Shown: positions 42,235 to 50,830 of the stretch, one piece after another
How positions within the stretch are numbered: the first letter of the stretch is position 1
Layout of the letters: the number at the start of each line of letters is the position of its first letter
Origin: Sphingomonas sp. LC-1
GTDB taxonomy: Bacteria > Pseudomonadota > Alphaproteobacteria > Sphingomonadales > Sphingomonadaceae
DNA length: 64,000 nucleotides
Reading direction: 5' to 3'
Assembly: GCF_025371035.1 (NCBI RefSeq)
Contig: NZ_JANZXB010000001.1
Location: forward strand, 434,001-498,000
Made by a program: the position numbers and the translations under genes
The notes under the pieces: model-generated
The model's database searches: none
What the model saw: only the letters and a program-made list of their open reading frames with translations
What the model was told of the DNA's origin: nothing

Positions 42235-42269
42235 TTTAAGCGCAATAGCTGCAAGCGATTGCGCTTAAA
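42235..42269. repeat. perfect 12-bp inverted repeat between imp and nuoA
   Basis: TTTAAGCGCAAT (42235-42246) and ATTGCGCTTAAA (42258-42269) are perfect inverted copies around an 11-base loop. It lies just after the inositol monophosphatase gene and about 145 bases before the nuoA start. No T-run follows on the minus strand, so an operator or RNA-stability role is as likely as a terminator. Confidence 0.8.
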
Positions 42270-42282
42270 ATCCCTTCGTTTG

Positions 42283-43095
42283 TCAACGCAGCGCGTTCGC
42301 CAGAAGCTTGTGGAGCTTGGAATGCAGCCCCTCATTGGCCGCCAGATACTCGCCACGTTCGAGCGACTTGTCGCTGCCCCGGAAGTCGCTGACGAAACCG
42401 CCCGCTTCTCGCACCAGCAGCATGCCAGCCGCCGCGTCCCAGGGCTTCAGGCCCGATTCCCAGAAACCGTCATAACGGCCCGCAGCAACCCAGGCGAGGT
42501 CGAGCGCGGCTGAGCCGAAGCGGCGGATGCCGGCGACCTGCGGCGCGATCGCACCGAAAATGCGGCTCCACTGGACGAAATCGCCATGCCCCAGGAACGG
42601 GATGCCGGTGGAGATCAGGGCCTCGGACAGATCGCGGCGCGACGACACGCGCAGGCGACCGTCCTGCAACCACGCGCCCCGGCCCTTCTCGGCCCAGAAG
42701 CTCTCATCGGTCAGCGGCTGATAGATCAGGCCCGTCGTGACCTCACGCTTGCCGTTTGCCAGCGGCTCCTCGACCGCGATCGAGATGGCGAAATGCGGGA
42801 TGCCGTGCAGGAAATTCGAGGTGCCGTCGAGCGGATCGATGATGAAGCGCGGCTTGGACGGATCGCCTTTGACCTCGCCGCCCTCTTCCATCAGGAAGTT
42901 CCAATCGGGGCGCGCCTTCTTCAGCTCTTCGAAGACGGTTTCCTCGGCGCGCTTGTCGGCCATCGACACGAAGTCGGCAGGGCCCTTGCGGCTGACCTGG
43001 AGGTGCTGGACCTCGTTGAAGTCGCGGCGGAGACGCGGGGCGGCCTTGCGCGCGGCGCGTTCCATGATGGTGAGAAGCCCGGAGTGCGAGGCCAT
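42283..43095 (-). CDS. inositol monophosphatase family protein
   Basis: A 270-residue magnesium-dependent phosphatase of the IMPase/SuhB family. The metal-binding motifs are EEGG (about residue 71), DPLDGTSNF and WDAAAGMLLVREAGG. Substrates in the family include inositol 1-phosphate and related sugar phosphates, and SuhB also acts in rRNA transcription; the right role cannot be chosen from sequence. The ATG at 43095 gives the family start. It follows efp after the terminator at 43141-43166. Confidence 0.93.
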   Translation of the reverse strand: MASHSGLLTIMERAARKAAPRLRRDFNEVQHLQVSRKGPADFVSMADKRAEETVFEELKKARPDWNFLMEEGGEVKGDPSKPRFIIDPLDGTSNFLHGIPHFAISIAVEEPLANGKREVTTGLIYQPLTDESFWAEKGRGAWLQDGRLRVSSRRDLSEALISTGIPFLGHGDFVQWSRIFGAIAPQVAGIRRFGSAALDLAWVAAGRYDGFWESGLKPWDAAAGMLLVREAGGFVSDFRGSDKSLERGEYLAANEGLHSKLHKLLANALR

Positions 43096-43140
43096 GATCG
43101 TCCTTTCGGTCGCGCCGCTGCATCTCGGGCGCTGCAAGTG

Positions 43141-43166
43141 AAAAGGCCCGCCGCGAACGACGGGCC
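43141..43166 (-). terminator. terminator after efp
   Basis: On the minus strand GGCCCG pairs with CGGGCC, extended by an inner CG/CG pair around a four-base loop, and is followed by TTTT. It lies 56 bases after the efp stop, separating efp from the inositol monophosphatase gene. Confidence 0.8.
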
Positions 43167-43222
43167 GGGACGGCGGATGACGGGGTCGCGCTCAAGCCGC
43201 GCCGGTCATCCACCGATACCGA

Positions 43223-43786
43223 TTAGTCCGCGCGGCGGACGTAGGTCTGTTCGTACACGTCGACGACGATACGCGTGCCGCTGGCGATGTGCGGCGGCAC
43301 CATCACGCGGACGCCATTGTCGAGGATGGCGGGCTTGTACGACGAGGAGGCGGTCTGCCCCTTCACCACGGCGTCGGCCTCGACGATCGTCGCTTCGATC
43401 TGGTCGGGAAGCTGGACCGAGATCGGCTTCTCTTCGTGCAGTTCCATCACGACATCCATGCCATCCTGCAGGAACGCGGCGGCATCGCCCAGCAGGTCGC
43501 GCGGCAGCGTGATCTGCTCATAGCTTTCCTTGTCCATGAAGGTCAGGTCGTCACCCTCGGCGAACAGGAACTGGAAGTCCTTGGTGTCCAGACGGACGCG
43601 CTCGACCGTCTCGGCGGAGCGAAAGCGGACGTTCGTCTTGCGGCCGTCGATGAGGTTCTTCATCTCGACCTGCATATACGCACCGCCCTTGCCGGGCTGG
43701 GTGTGCTGAATCTTCACGGCGCGCCAGATGCCGCCTTCATACTCGATGATGTTGCCGGGACGAATGTCCACGCCGCTGATCTTCAT
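43223..43786 (-). CDS. efp: elongation factor P
   Basis: A 187-residue, three-domain tRNA-shaped protein that relieves ribosome stalling at consecutive prolines. The loop reads QPGKGGAY with K33 at the position modified by EpmA in gamma-proteobacteria; a Lys (rather than Arg) there suggests lysine-type modification. The C-terminal signature around [12 protein letters not shown] and [14 protein letters not shown] is intact. The M23 peptidase gene lies 73 bases upstream. Confidence 0.97.
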   Translation of the reverse strand: MKISGVDIRPGNIIEYEGGIWRAVKIQHTQPGKGGAYMQVEMKNLIDGRKTNVRFRSAETVERVRLDTKDFQFLFAEGDDLTFMDKESYEQITLPRDLLGDAAAFLQDGMDVVMELHEEKPISVQLPDQIEATIVEADAVVKGQTASSSYKPAILDNGVRVMVPPHIASGTRIVVDVYEQTYVRRAD

Positions 43787-43859
43787 GGGTCTTCAACCTG
43801 CTGGAAAGAGCGAAGGATGCCGGGGCGAAAACGCAGCCCGGCGGTCCGTGTCGGCCGCT

Positions 43860-44471
43860 TTAGCTCGAAGCGGTCTTTCCGGCAAGCAGCGGATAGGGAT
43901 CGACCGGCTCCCCCTGGTACCACGCATCGCCGGCGCGCATCCAGCTCACTCCGAAATGCAGATGGGTGTTGCCCGCCCCCGCATTGCCGCTGTCCCCGAC
44001 ATAGCCGACGACCTGCCCCTGCCGCACACGCTGCCCCTCGGCGATGTCCGCCGCATAGCCTTGCAGATGCGCATAATAGAGGCTCCAGCGGCGATCGAGC
44101 GAGCGGATATAGAGGGTGTGACCGCCACGGTCGCTGTCGAACAGCTTCTCGATCGTTCCCGGCAAGGCGGCGACGACCGGAGTGCCCGCAGGGGCCATCA
44201 GATCCAGCCCTTGATGCTTCCGCGCCCCACCCTCGCGCGGGTCGCCCCAGTCCTGACGCAACGAGGCCACGGGATAATCGGCGATCGGCATGGCGAGCGC
44301 CGCCGCGCTTCCCGCCGCCGCCTGTTTTTCGGGCGCTGCGACCTCGGGTACGACCACGTCGCCCGAACCGAAGGACAGCATCGACATAAAGCCACCGACC
44401 CCGATCACGATCAGGGCCAGCATCACCCAGCCAAAACGCGACAGCGGCCCCCTGCCCCCGCCACGCCTCAT
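43860..44471 (-). CDS. M23 family (LytM-type) metallopeptidase
   Basis: A 203-residue protein with a basic start (MRRGGGRGPLSR), one membrane helix (about 14-34) and a periplasmic zinc peptidase domain. The metal ligands are in HQGLDL and the HxH motif HLHFG, and the VGDSGNAG segment is typical. It would cut peptidoglycan cross-bridges or regulate amidases. The ATG overlaps the stop of a 41-codon gene (ATGA), so the two are probably translated together. Confidence 0.92.
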   Translation of the reverse strand: MRRGGGRGPLSRFGWVMLALIVIGVGGFMSMLSFGSGDVVVPEVAAPEKQAAAGSAAALAMPIADYPVASLRQDWGDPREGGARKHQGLDLMAPAGTPVVAALPGTIEKLFDSDRGGHTLYIRSLDRRWSLYYAHLQGYAADIAEGQRVRQGQVVGYVGDSGNAGAGNTHLHFGVSWMRAGDAWYQGEPVDPYPLLAGKTASS

Positions 44472-44593
44472 CGTGCTAGGGTCGCCGGGCCGTCGGAGGA
44501 TGCCTGCGCCGCCGGGGCGGGCGACGGGTGGGTTGCAACCGCGACCAACGCCATCAACACGCCGCCGCCCATCGCGATTGCCAGTCTCTTCAC
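44468..44593 (-). CDS. small exported or membrane peptide coupled to the M23 peptidase
   Basis: A 41-residue reading frame, GTG start, with a strong GAGGAG site about six bases upstream and an ATGA overlap with the peptidase gene. The product starts MKRLAIAMGGG, has a hydrophobic stretch up to about residue 20 and an Ala/Pro/Ser-rich end (PSPAPAAQASSDGP), like a signal peptide with a very short mature part or a one-helix protein. It could also serve only as a leader that brings ribosomes to the peptidase start. No homologue is recognised. Confidence 0.6.
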   Translation of the reverse strand: MKRLAIAMGGGVLMALVAVATHPSPAPAAQASSDGPATLAR

Positions 44594-44682
44594 GCCCGCT
44601 CCTCAGGTCAGTGGATCGATCCCGAAGTAAACGCAGGCCATGGCCGCTTGTTTCCGTTGCGCAACGGATGACGCCTCGGACG

Positions 44683-45366
44683 TCAGCGCAAGACCTCGTC
44701 AAAGGCCTTGATCGCCGCCGCTTCGTCGCCGTTCCACACCGCGCCCGATACGGCGAGGAAATCCGCCCCCGCCTTGACCAACGGCGCCGCATTGGCGGGC
44801 GTAATCCCGCCGATCGCGACGCAGGGCAGCTCGAACAGCGCGGACCACCAGGACAGCACCACCGGTTCGGGGCGATGCTTCGTTTCCTTGGTCGTGGTCT
44901 GGTAAAAGGCCCCGAAGGCGACATAGTCCGCTCCGGCCTCGCCCGCCTCCATCGCCAAATGGCGACTGTCATGGCAGGTCACGCCGATCTGGACTGAGGG
45001 GCCCAGCACATCGCGGGCTTCCCGCGCGTCGCCATCCTCCTGGCCAAGATGCACCCCATCCGCACCCAGCCGCTTGGCGAGGCTGATGCTGTCATTGACG
45101 ATGAACGCCACCTCGCGATCGGCACAAATGCGCTGAAGCGGTTCGGCCAGCTTGGCGGCGCTATGCTGATCCACATCCTTCACGCGGAACTGAAAGGCCG
45201 CGACCGGGCCGGCGTCGAGCGCGCGTGCGAGACGGTCGGCGAAACCGCCGGTCACGTCGAGCGGCGAGATCAGGTAAAGCTGGCAAGGGGGCCGCCGCAC
45301 ATCGCGGGTGAAGGCCGCGGCAAAATTGGGATCGAGCGGGCCCAGGGGATCATCATCAAGCGTCAT
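44683..45366 (-). CDS. thiE: thiamine phosphate synthase
   Basis: A 227-residue TIM-barrel enzyme joining the pyrimidine and thiazole halves of thiamine. It has the family sequence of AAFQFRVKD, VNDSISLAKRLGADGVHLGQEDG, IGVTCHDS, DYVAFGAFYQTTTK and AIGGITPANA. The first 25 residues (MTLDDDPLGPLDPNF) are an N-terminal extension, seen in alphaproteobacterial forms. I use the ATG at 45366. No thi-box riboswitch is apparent upstream. Confidence 0.94.
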   Translation of the reverse strand: MTLDDDPLGPLDPNFAAAFTRDVRRPPCQLYLISPLDVTGGFADRLARALDAGPVAAFQFRVKDVDQHSAAKLAEPLQRICADREVAFIVNDSISLAKRLGADGVHLGQEDGDAREARDVLGPSVQIGVTCHDSRHLAMEAGEAGADYVAFGAFYQTTTKETKHRPEPVVLSWWSALFELPCVAIGGITPANAAPLVKAGADFLAVSGAVWNGDEAAAIKAFDEVLR

Positions 45367-45422
45367 GGCGCTCTCCCTAGCGCCTGTCGCCCCCGCCGTC
45401 ACCTGTGACGAACGGAGGGAAT

Positions 45423-45452
45423 GGGCGTCCCGGTTCCCCAACCGGAACGCCC
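45423..45452 (-). terminator. hairpin after the aldolase gene, probable terminator
   Basis: GGGCGT-C-CCGGTT and AACCGG-A-ACGCCC pair with one mismatch around CCCC, a stem of about 12 pairs, 16 bases after the aldolase stop. There is no strong T-run. Confidence 0.6.
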
Positions 45453-45467
45453 AAACCTGCCAAGAAC

Positions 45468-46376
45468 TTATTCTTCGTTCTTGTAGATCGCGACCAGCTT
45501 GTCGAGCATCGCCAGCGCCTCGTCGCGCGGGCGCTGGAAGGTATTGCGGCCGATGATCGAGCCGTTGCCGCCGCCGTCGCGAATGTCGCGCGCATCCTGA
45601 TAGACGGCGTCAGCCCCCTTCGCCGCACCGCCCGAGAAGACGACGATGCGACGGCCCGCAAAGCTCGACTCGACGACATGGCGCACGCGGTCGGCCTGAT
45701 TGGACCAATCGGTGCCTTCATAGGCGGACTTTGCCTCGGCCTGTTCGATATGGGCGGTGGGCAGCTTTACCTTGATGATATGCGCGCCGAGTTGCGCCGC
45801 CATGTGCGCGGCATAGGCCCCGACATCGAGTGCCAGTTCACCGTCCTTGGTCAGCTTGCCGCCGCGCGGATAGCTCCAGATGACGGTGGCCAGACCCGCC
45901 TCGCGCGCTTCGGCCGACAGGATCGCGATCTGGTCCATCGCGTCGAAAATGCCGTCCGAGCCGGGATAGATGGTAAAGCCGATCGCCGCGCAGCCCAGCC
46001 GCACCGCGTCCTGCACGCTGCCCGTCACGGCTTGCGTGATCGAAGTGCCCCAACTGTTCGAGCTGTTGATCTTCAGGATGGTCGGAATCTGGCCCGCGAA
46101 CGTGTCCGCCCCGGCCTCCAGCATCCCCAGCGGCGCGGCATAGGCCGACAGCCCGGCGTCGATCGCCAGTTGGAAATGGTAGTGCGGGTCATAGGCGGGC
46201 GGGTTGATCGCAAAGCTGCGCGCCGGGCCATGCTCGAAACCCTGGTCGACCGGCAGAATGATCAGCTTGCCGGTGCCCCCCAGCCGTCCCTGCATCAGGA
46301 TGCGCGCCAGATTGGCCTTCACGGCCGCGGGCGTGGCTTCATATTTGTCGAGAATGGCCTTCACGGTCGGGGTCAT
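45468..46376 (-). CDS. class I fructose-bisphosphate aldolase (DhnA/archaeal type)
   Basis: A 302-residue Schiff-base aldolase cleaving fructose 1,6-bisphosphate to triose phosphates. It belongs to the DhnA/FbaB family: LIILPVDQGFEHGPARSF near the start, KINSSNS, IYPGSDG, HIIKVKLPT with the candidate Schiff-base Lys, and the phosphate site VFSGGAAKG with GRNTFQRP. With tpiA, gap and pgk in the same window it supports the lower Embden-Meyerhof or gluconeogenic route. I chose the ATG at 46376. The toxin gene ends 32 bases upstream on the same strand. Confidence 0.93.
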   Translation of the reverse strand: MTPTVKAILDKYEATPAAVKANLARILMQGRLGGTGKLIILPVDQGFEHGPARSFAINPPAYDPHYHFQLAIDAGLSAYAAPLGMLEAGADTFAGQIPTILKINSSNSWGTSITQAVTGSVQDAVRLGCAAIGFTIYPGSDGIFDAMDQIAILSAEAREAGLATVIWSYPRGGKLTKDGELALDVGAYAAHMAAQLGAHIIKVKLPTAHIEQAEAKSAYEGTDWSNQADRVRHVVESSFAGRRIVVFSGGAAKGADAVYQDARDIRDGGGNGSIIGRNTFQRPRDEALAMLDKLVAIYKNEE

Positions 46377-46408
46377 CGATTCTCTCCAGATTGGGTTCGG
46401 GGAATAGA

Positions 46409-46735
46409 TCAGAGCATCAGCCAGCGGCGCAGGGCCTGATCGACCTGCTCCATCCGGGTGGGCGAGGCATGGCCGAGCAGTTTGACGATATGATTGCGCG
46501 GGATGGACAGGATCTTGTCGACCTGCACTTCGCACTCGACGGTCAGGCCGGTATGCTCGCGCGGGGAAAAGGCGACGCGGAACAGCGCCTCGCCCCCCAC
46601 GACCGAGGTCATCGGACAGACGGTGATCGTGTTGTGGGTTTCGTTGTAAAGGTCGGACTGAACGACCAGAAACGGGCGGTGATCGCCCCCTTCTCCCGTC
46701 GTCGCGAGCACGATGGCGGCGTGCGAAATCTTCAC
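46409..46735 (-). CDS. MazF/PemK-type endoribonuclease toxin
   Basis: A 108-residue PemK-fold protein: the opening strand AAIVLATTGEGGDHRPFLVVQ, then TVCPMTSVV and the conserved VDKILSIPRNHIVKLLGH. Such toxins cut mRNA at short sequences until neutralised. The first part lacks the very common GEIWW start of MazF but keeps the fold pattern. The GTG start overlaps the antitoxin stop (GTGA), the normal antitoxin-first order. Confidence 0.86.
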   Translation of the reverse strand: MKISHAAIVLATTGEGGDHRPFLVVQSDLYNETHNTITVCPMTSVVGGEALFRVAFSPREHTGLTVECEVQVDKILSIPRNHIVKLLGHASPTRMEQVDQALRRWLML

Positions 46736-46962
46736 GCCTCCACCTCCTGCGCCAGCGCGTTCCAGAAGGCGAAATCCTCCGGCGTGTCGCGCTTCGACGC
46801 GCGGGTCGACTGGCGACGGGCCTCGCGGCGATACGCCTCGTCATGCAGGTCGACATAGCGCCGCACCGCTTCGCGCGCGATGTCGCTCTTGCTGCGGCCC
46901 TGCGTCCGCGCCACGGCCGCCAGCCGTTCTTCCAATTCGGTGTCGAGACGGACGCCGAGCAT
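46732..46962 (-). CDS. ribbon-helix-helix antitoxin
   Basis: A 76-residue protein: an N-terminal ribbon-helix-helix (MLGVRLDTELEERLAAVART, SKSDIAREAVRRYVDLH) that binds DNA and a charged C-terminal tail that would wrap the toxin. AAGGAG lies five bases before the ATG. It should repress its own operon; a palindrome upstream (46982-47012) is the likely operator. Confidence 0.88.
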   Translation of the reverse strand: MLGVRLDTELEERLAAVARTQGRSKSDIAREAVRRYVDLHDEAYRREARRQSTRASKRDTPEDFAFWNALAQEVEA

Positions 46963-46981
46963 CGCCACTCCTTCGTTTAAC

Positions 46982-47012
46982 ACGTTCAACGTAGCAAGTC
47001 CGACAAGTCGGA
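46982..47012. promoter_or_regulatory. two palindromes upstream of the antitoxin, likely operator
   Basis: ACGTTCAACGT (46982-46992) is a perfect 11-base palindrome and TCCGAC-AA-GTCGGA (46999-47012) a perfect 6-bp inverted repeat. Both lie within 50 bases before the antitoxin start, where ribbon-helix-helix repressors bind. Confidence 0.6.
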
Positions 47013-47082
47013 TCAAGCGCCCTTGACGGCACAAAGTGCTCGGGATCATTCTGATGCGGGGCAGATTGGGGGGAAGATCGGG

Positions 47083-47601
47083 ATGAACGGATTTCGCTGG
47101 GTGCTGGCCGCCATGCTGGCCGTGACGCCCGCCGCGTCCCCGGTCTTCGCCAAATCCGCACCCCAGGTCGGCGAAATGGCACCCGATTTCGACCTGACGC
47201 TGATCGACGGCAGCCATGTCCGGCTGGCGGATCTGCGCGGACAGGTGGTGGTGCTGAACTTCTGGGCGACATGGTGTGGGCCGTGTCGGGCGGAACTGCC
47301 GCTGCTCGACCAATATTATCGCATCCAGGCGCCGCATGGCCTGAAGGTTTTTGCGATCGCGACCGAGGATTCGCTGCCGCTTTACAAGCTGAAGCCGTTG
47401 TTCGCCGCGATGAGGATGCCATCGGCGCGGCGGATCAAGGGGCCCTATGCCACGCTGGGCGCGGTGCCGACCAATTACATCATCGATTGCAGCGGGCGGG
47501 TCCGTTACGCCAAGGCCGCCGCGTTCGGACTGAGCGACCTCAACCAGTTGCTGGTGCCGCTTCTAAAAGAAACCCCGTCGCCGGCGGCGACGGGGTCGTA
47601 G
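47083..47601 (+). CDS. TlpA/ResA-like periplasmic thioredoxin
   Basis: A 172-residue protein with a signal peptide (MNGFRWVLAAMLAV... cut likely after VFA) and a thioredoxin-like domain carrying the redox motif WCGPC (in FWATWCGPCRAELPLLDQYY) and the cis-Pro in AVPTNYII. TlpA-type proteins reduce disulfides in apocytochromes or other exported proteins. The ATG at 47083 is chosen because it begins the signal peptide. The end of the gene (about 47573-47597) encodes a strong CCCCGTCGCC/GGCGACGGGG hairpin that may act as its terminator. Confidence 0.92.
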   Translation: MNGFRWVLAAMLAVTPAASPVFAKSAPQVGEMAPDFDLTLIDGSHVRLADLRGQVVVLNFWATWCGPCRAELPLLDQYYRIQAPHGLKVFAIATEDSLPLYKLKPLFAAMRMPSARRIKGPYATLGAVPTNYIIDCSGRVRYAKAAAFGLSDLNQLLVPLLKETPSPAATGS

Positions 47602-47612
47602 CCCTTTAATCT

Positions 47613-47744
47613 TCCTCCCCTGCAAGGGGAGAGGACCAGCGAAGCTGGTGGAGGGGTGTCCCCGTTTACCGGGAAAGTCCACCCTCGCCGATGGTGACAC
47701 CCCTCCGTCAGGCGTTCGGCCTGCTACCTCCCCTTGCAGGGGAG
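47613..47744. repeat. nested intergenic inverted-repeat element
   Basis: The outer arms CTCCCCTGCAAGGGGAG (47615-47631) and its inverted copy (47728-47744) are each nearly palindromic; inside them GGAGGGGTGTC (47650-47660) pairs with GACACCCCTCC (47696-47706). The element fills the gap between the convergent tlpA-like and pgk genes and resembles REP-like units scattered in sphingomonad genomes. Confidence 0.75.
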
Positions 47745-47752
47745 AATTGCAG

Positions 47753-48952
47753 TTACGCGATCAGCGCGGCGACGCCCGGCAGGTCCTGACCTTCCATCCA
47801 TTCGAGGAACGCGCCGCCCGCGGTCGAGACGAAGCTGAACTGCGCCCCCACGCCCGCCTGATTGAGCGCGGCGACGGTGTCGCCACCGCCCGCGACCGAG
47901 ACGAGGCTGCCGTCCTGGGTCAGCGCCGCCGCCGTCTTGGCGAGCGCGACGGTCGCCATGTCGAAGGGCGGCGTCTCGAACGCGCCGAGCGGGCCGTTCC
48001 AGACGAGCGTGCGGCAATTCTTGAGCACATCGCCCAGCGCCTCGACCGCATTGGGGCCGAGGTCGAGGATCATCTCGTCGGCGGCGACCTCGTGCACGTT
48101 GACGGTGCGCGTCGCGGGGTTCGGCTTGAACTCCTTGGCGACCACCACGTCATAAGGCAGGTGGACGGTGCAGCCCGCCTTGTCGGCGGCGTCGAGGATC
48201 TCCTCGGCGGTGCCGGTCAGGTCATGCTCGCACAGCGACTTGCCCACATCGACCCCGCGCGCGGCGAGGAAGGTGTTGGCCATGCCGCCGCCGATGATGA
48301 GGTGGTCGACCTTGCCGACCAGATGCTTGAGCACGGCGAGCTTGGTCGAGACCTTGGCCCCGCCGACCACCGCCGCGACCGGATGCTGCGGATTGCCCAG
48401 CGCCTTTTCCAGTGCGTCGAGTTCGGCCTCCATCGCGCGTCCCGCGAACGCCGGAAGCTGACGCGCCAGACCCTCGGTCGAGACGTGGGCGCGGTGCGCC
48501 GCCGAAAAGGCGTCGTTGACGTAGAAGTCGCCCAGCCTGGCGATCCGCGCCGCCAGTTCGGGGTCGTTCTTTTCCTCACCGGCATGGAAGCGGGTGTTTT
48601 CCAGGATCGCGATATCGCCGGGGTTCAGCGTCGCGACCGCCGCTTCCGCCGCCTCGCCCACCACATCGTCGATGAAGCGAACCGGACGACCCAGCACGTC
48701 GCTATAGGGCTGGGTCAGCATCGCCAACGAATAGTCGGGGTTACGCTGCCCCTTGGGGCGGCCGAAATGGGCGAGAACCAGGACGATCGCGCCCTTATCG
48801 GCCAGTTCGGTCACGGTCGCGATCGTCGCGCGCAGGCGGGTGTCGTCGGTGACTCGGCCATCGGCCATCGGGACGTTCAGATCCTCGCGGACCAGCACGC
48901 GCTTGCCCTGGACATCGCCCATATCGTCGAGCGTCTTGAAGGCCTTGGTCAT
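47753..48952 (-). CDS. pgk: phosphoglycerate kinase
   Basis: A 399-residue enzyme moving phosphate between 1,3-bisphosphoglycerate and ADP. It has [11 protein letters not shown] at the substrate site, [35 protein letters not shown], the nucleotide motif NGPLGAFE and the C-terminal [12 protein letters not shown]. The ATG overlaps the MOSC gene stop (ATGA). The gap-MOSC-pgk run is one transcription unit. Confidence 0.98.
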   Translation of the reverse strand: MTKAFKTLDDMGDVQGKRVLVREDLNVPMADGRVTDDTRLRATIATVTELADKGAIVLVLAHFGRPKGQRNPDYSLAMLTQPYSDVLGRPVRFIDDVVGEAAEAAVATLNPGDIAILENTRFHAGEEKNDPELAARIARLGDFYVNDAFSAAHRAHVSTEGLARQLPAFAGRAMEAELDALEKALGNPQHPVAAVVGGAKVSTKLAVLKHLVGKVDHLIIGGGMANTFLAARGVDVGKSLCEHDLTGTAEEILDAADKAGCTVHLPYDVVVAKEFKPNPATRTVNVHEVAADEMILDLGPNAVEALGDVLKNCRTLVWNGPLGAFETPPFDMATVALAKTAAALTQDGSLVSVAGGGDTVAALNQAGVGAQFSFVSTAGGAFLEWMEGQDLPGVAALIA

Positions 48953-49425
48953 GATTCCTCGATCCTGATGTTATCGCCGATGCGGATCGTGCCGCCCTCG
49001 ATCACGCGGGTGCATACGCCACCGCGCCAGTCGGGCTTGAGGGCCGTCTGCAATCCGTCGGCGATCGCGTCCATGCGGTGGCACGGATCGCATTCCATGG
49101 TGATTTCCAGAAGGACGGGCCCGATACGCAACCGGGTGCCCGGAATTTGGGGAAGGTCGAAATCCTCGACCAACAGGTTCGCGCGGCGCTCCTGCCACGG
49201 CAGATCGCGATCGATGGCGGCGAGCGCGGCGTCCCAGTCGATGCGCTCCATCAACGTCACCTGCCGCCGCCCGCGCCCGCCGGGCTTCACCCGGCCGCGA
49301 CAATCGCCTTCGATGCCGCCCGACAGGGTGACGATGGCGGTGTCGATCACCTCCATCGGCCCCTTCGGCACGGCATGGCGGGCGATGCCGGCCAGACGCC
49401 CGGTCATCGCCCGCCCGTCGGTCAT
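48949..49425 (-). CDS. MOSC domain protein
   Basis: A 158-residue single-domain MOSC protein. It contains the domain's hallmark Cys in [13 protein letters not shown] and the upstream CDPCHRMD, plus the GDCRG and RRQVTLM segments. MOSC domains handle sulfur or molybdenum-cofactor chemistry (as in MOCOS and YiiM); substrate is unknown. It overlaps both neighbours: TAATG with gap and ATGA with pgk, so it is translated as part of a glycolytic operon. Confidence 0.88.
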   Translation of the reverse strand: MTDGRAMTGRLAGIARHAVPKGPMEVIDTAIVTLSGGIEGDCRGRVKPGGRGRRQVTLMERIDWDAALAAIDRDLPWQERRANLLVEDFDLPQIPGTRLRIGPVLLEITMECDPCHRMDAIADGLQTALKPDWRGGVCTRVIEGGTIRIGDNIRIEES

Positions 49426-50435
49426 TAGAGGAACTTCGCCATCGCGGTCGCGGTGTCGACCATGCGGTTCGAGAAGCCCCATTCATTGTCGTACCACGAC
49501 ACAACGCGCACCAGCTTGCCGTCGATCACCGCCGTCTCCAGGCTGTCGACGGTCGAGGACTGCGGCGAGTGCATCAGGTCGATCGACACCAGCGGCTCGT
49601 CCGAGAAGACCAGCACGCCCTTGAGCGGACCGTCTTCCGACGCCGCCTTCAGAATCGCGTTGACCTCTTCCTTCGTCGTGTCGCGCGCCGGGGTGAAGGT
49701 CAGGTCGACCAGGCTGACGTCGGGCACCGGCACGCGGATGGCCGAGCCGTCCAGCTTGCCCTTCAGTTCCGGCAGAACCTCACCCACCGCGCGGGCCGCG
49801 CCCGTGGTGGTCGGGATCATCGACATGGCGGCGGCGCGGGCGCGACGCAGATCGGGGTGGATCTGGTCGAGGATCTTCTGGTCGTTGGTATAGGCGTGGA
49901 CCGTCGTCATCAGGCCACGCTCGATCCCGATCGCATCGTTCAGCACCTTGGCGACCGGCGCCAGGCAGTTGGTGGTGCACGAAGCGTTCGAGACGATGGT
50001 GTGGTCGGCGGTCAGCTTGTCATGGTTGACGCCGTAGACGACGGTCAGGTCGACATTCTTGCCGGGGGCCGAGATCAGCACCTTCTTCGCGCCCGCCGCG
50101 ATATGCTTCTCGCACGACGCCTTGTCGGTGAAGAAGCCGGTGCACTCCAGGACCAGGTCGACGCCCAGTTCCTTGTGCGGCAGGTTCACCGGATCGCGCT
50201 CGGCGGTGACGCGGATGCGCTTGCCGTCGATCACGATGTCGTTGCCGTCGGCCGACACTTCACCCGGATAGCGGCCATGGACGCTGTCGCGGCTGAAAAG
50301 CCAGGCGTTGGACTTGGCGTCGGCGAGATCGTTGATCGCGACGAGTTCCAGGGCGTCGCTACCACGCTCCAGGATGGCGCGCGCGACCAGTCGACCGATG
50401 CGGCCGAAACCATTGATTGCAACCTTGACCGTCAT
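49425..50435 (-). CDS. gap: glyceraldehyde-3-phosphate dehydrogenase, type I
   Basis: A 336-residue enzyme oxidising glyceraldehyde 3-phosphate with NAD. The nucleotide fold opens with [15 protein letters not shown]; the catalytic Cys is in SNASCTTNC and its His partner in [22 protein letters not shown] closes the protein. The Asp of AINDLAD suggests NAD rather than NADP use. I use the ATG at 50435. It is the first gene of gap-MOSC-pgk and diverges from the zapA unit across about 200 bases. Confidence 0.97.
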   Translation of the reverse strand: MTVKVAINGFGRIGRLVARAILERGSDALELVAINDLADAKSNAWLFSRDSVHGRYPGEVSADGNDIVIDGKRIRVTAERDPVNLPHKELGVDLVLECTGFFTDKASCEKHIAAGAKKVLISAPGKNVDLTVVYGVNHDKLTADHTIVSNASCTTNCLAPVAKVLNDAIGIERGLMTTVHAYTNDQKILDQIHPDLRRARAAAMSMIPTTTGAARAVGEVLPELKGKLDGSAIRVPVPDVSLVDLTFTPARDTTKEEVNAILKAASEDGPLKGVLVFSDEPLVSIDLMHSPQSSTVDSLETAVIDGKLVRVVSWYDNEWGFSNRMVDTATAMAKFL

Positions 50436-50632
50436 GCCAGCAAGCTCCTGTCTCATACGGGCACTGCCTGGACGGCACCGCCCCCGGTTGGATGGTGAAA
50501 ACGGGCACATCCCGCGATTCCATCGTTCACGCCACGCCTTTCGGAGCCGATGGGTTCGCTGTCAACCGCCCGGCGACCTCCGATCGTCCAATTGCGGGTT
50601 GCCGCGTCAAGCCATCCTGCTAAGCCGCTCTT

Positions 50633-50830
50633 ATGCCCGAACCCATTGCCGACGATGTCCTCTCCTCCGTCGAGCGGATCGACCGCGCGATCGCCCGCAT
50701 CGAACAGGCGATCCGTACGCGCGCGGCCAAGGAGGATGCCCTTGCCCGCCGCCACGCCGCCCTCAAGGCGCGCATGGCCGACGCCGTGTCCGCACTCGAC
50801 GACGTGATCAGCCGGGGGAGCGCCGCCTGA
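50633..50830 (+). CDS. ZauP-like coiled-coil protein upstream of zapA
   Basis: A 65-residue, fully helical protein (VERIDRAIARIEQAI, EDALARRHAALKARM) predicted to form a coiled coil. Its stop overlaps the zapA start (TGATG). In Caulobacter the small coiled-coil protein ZauP is encoded directly upstream of zapA and works with it to focus the Z-ring; position, size and coiled coil all agree, but sequence identity is not tested. Confidence 0.78.
   Translation: MPEPIADDVLSSVERIDRAIARIEQAIRTRAAKEDALARRHAALKARMADAVSALDDVISRGSAA

Noticed and set aside
47573-47597. Hairpin within the last codons of the TlpA-like gene as a separate terminator
   Set aside because: The stem is strong but no T-run follows, and it lies inside the coding region, so I noted it only with the gene.
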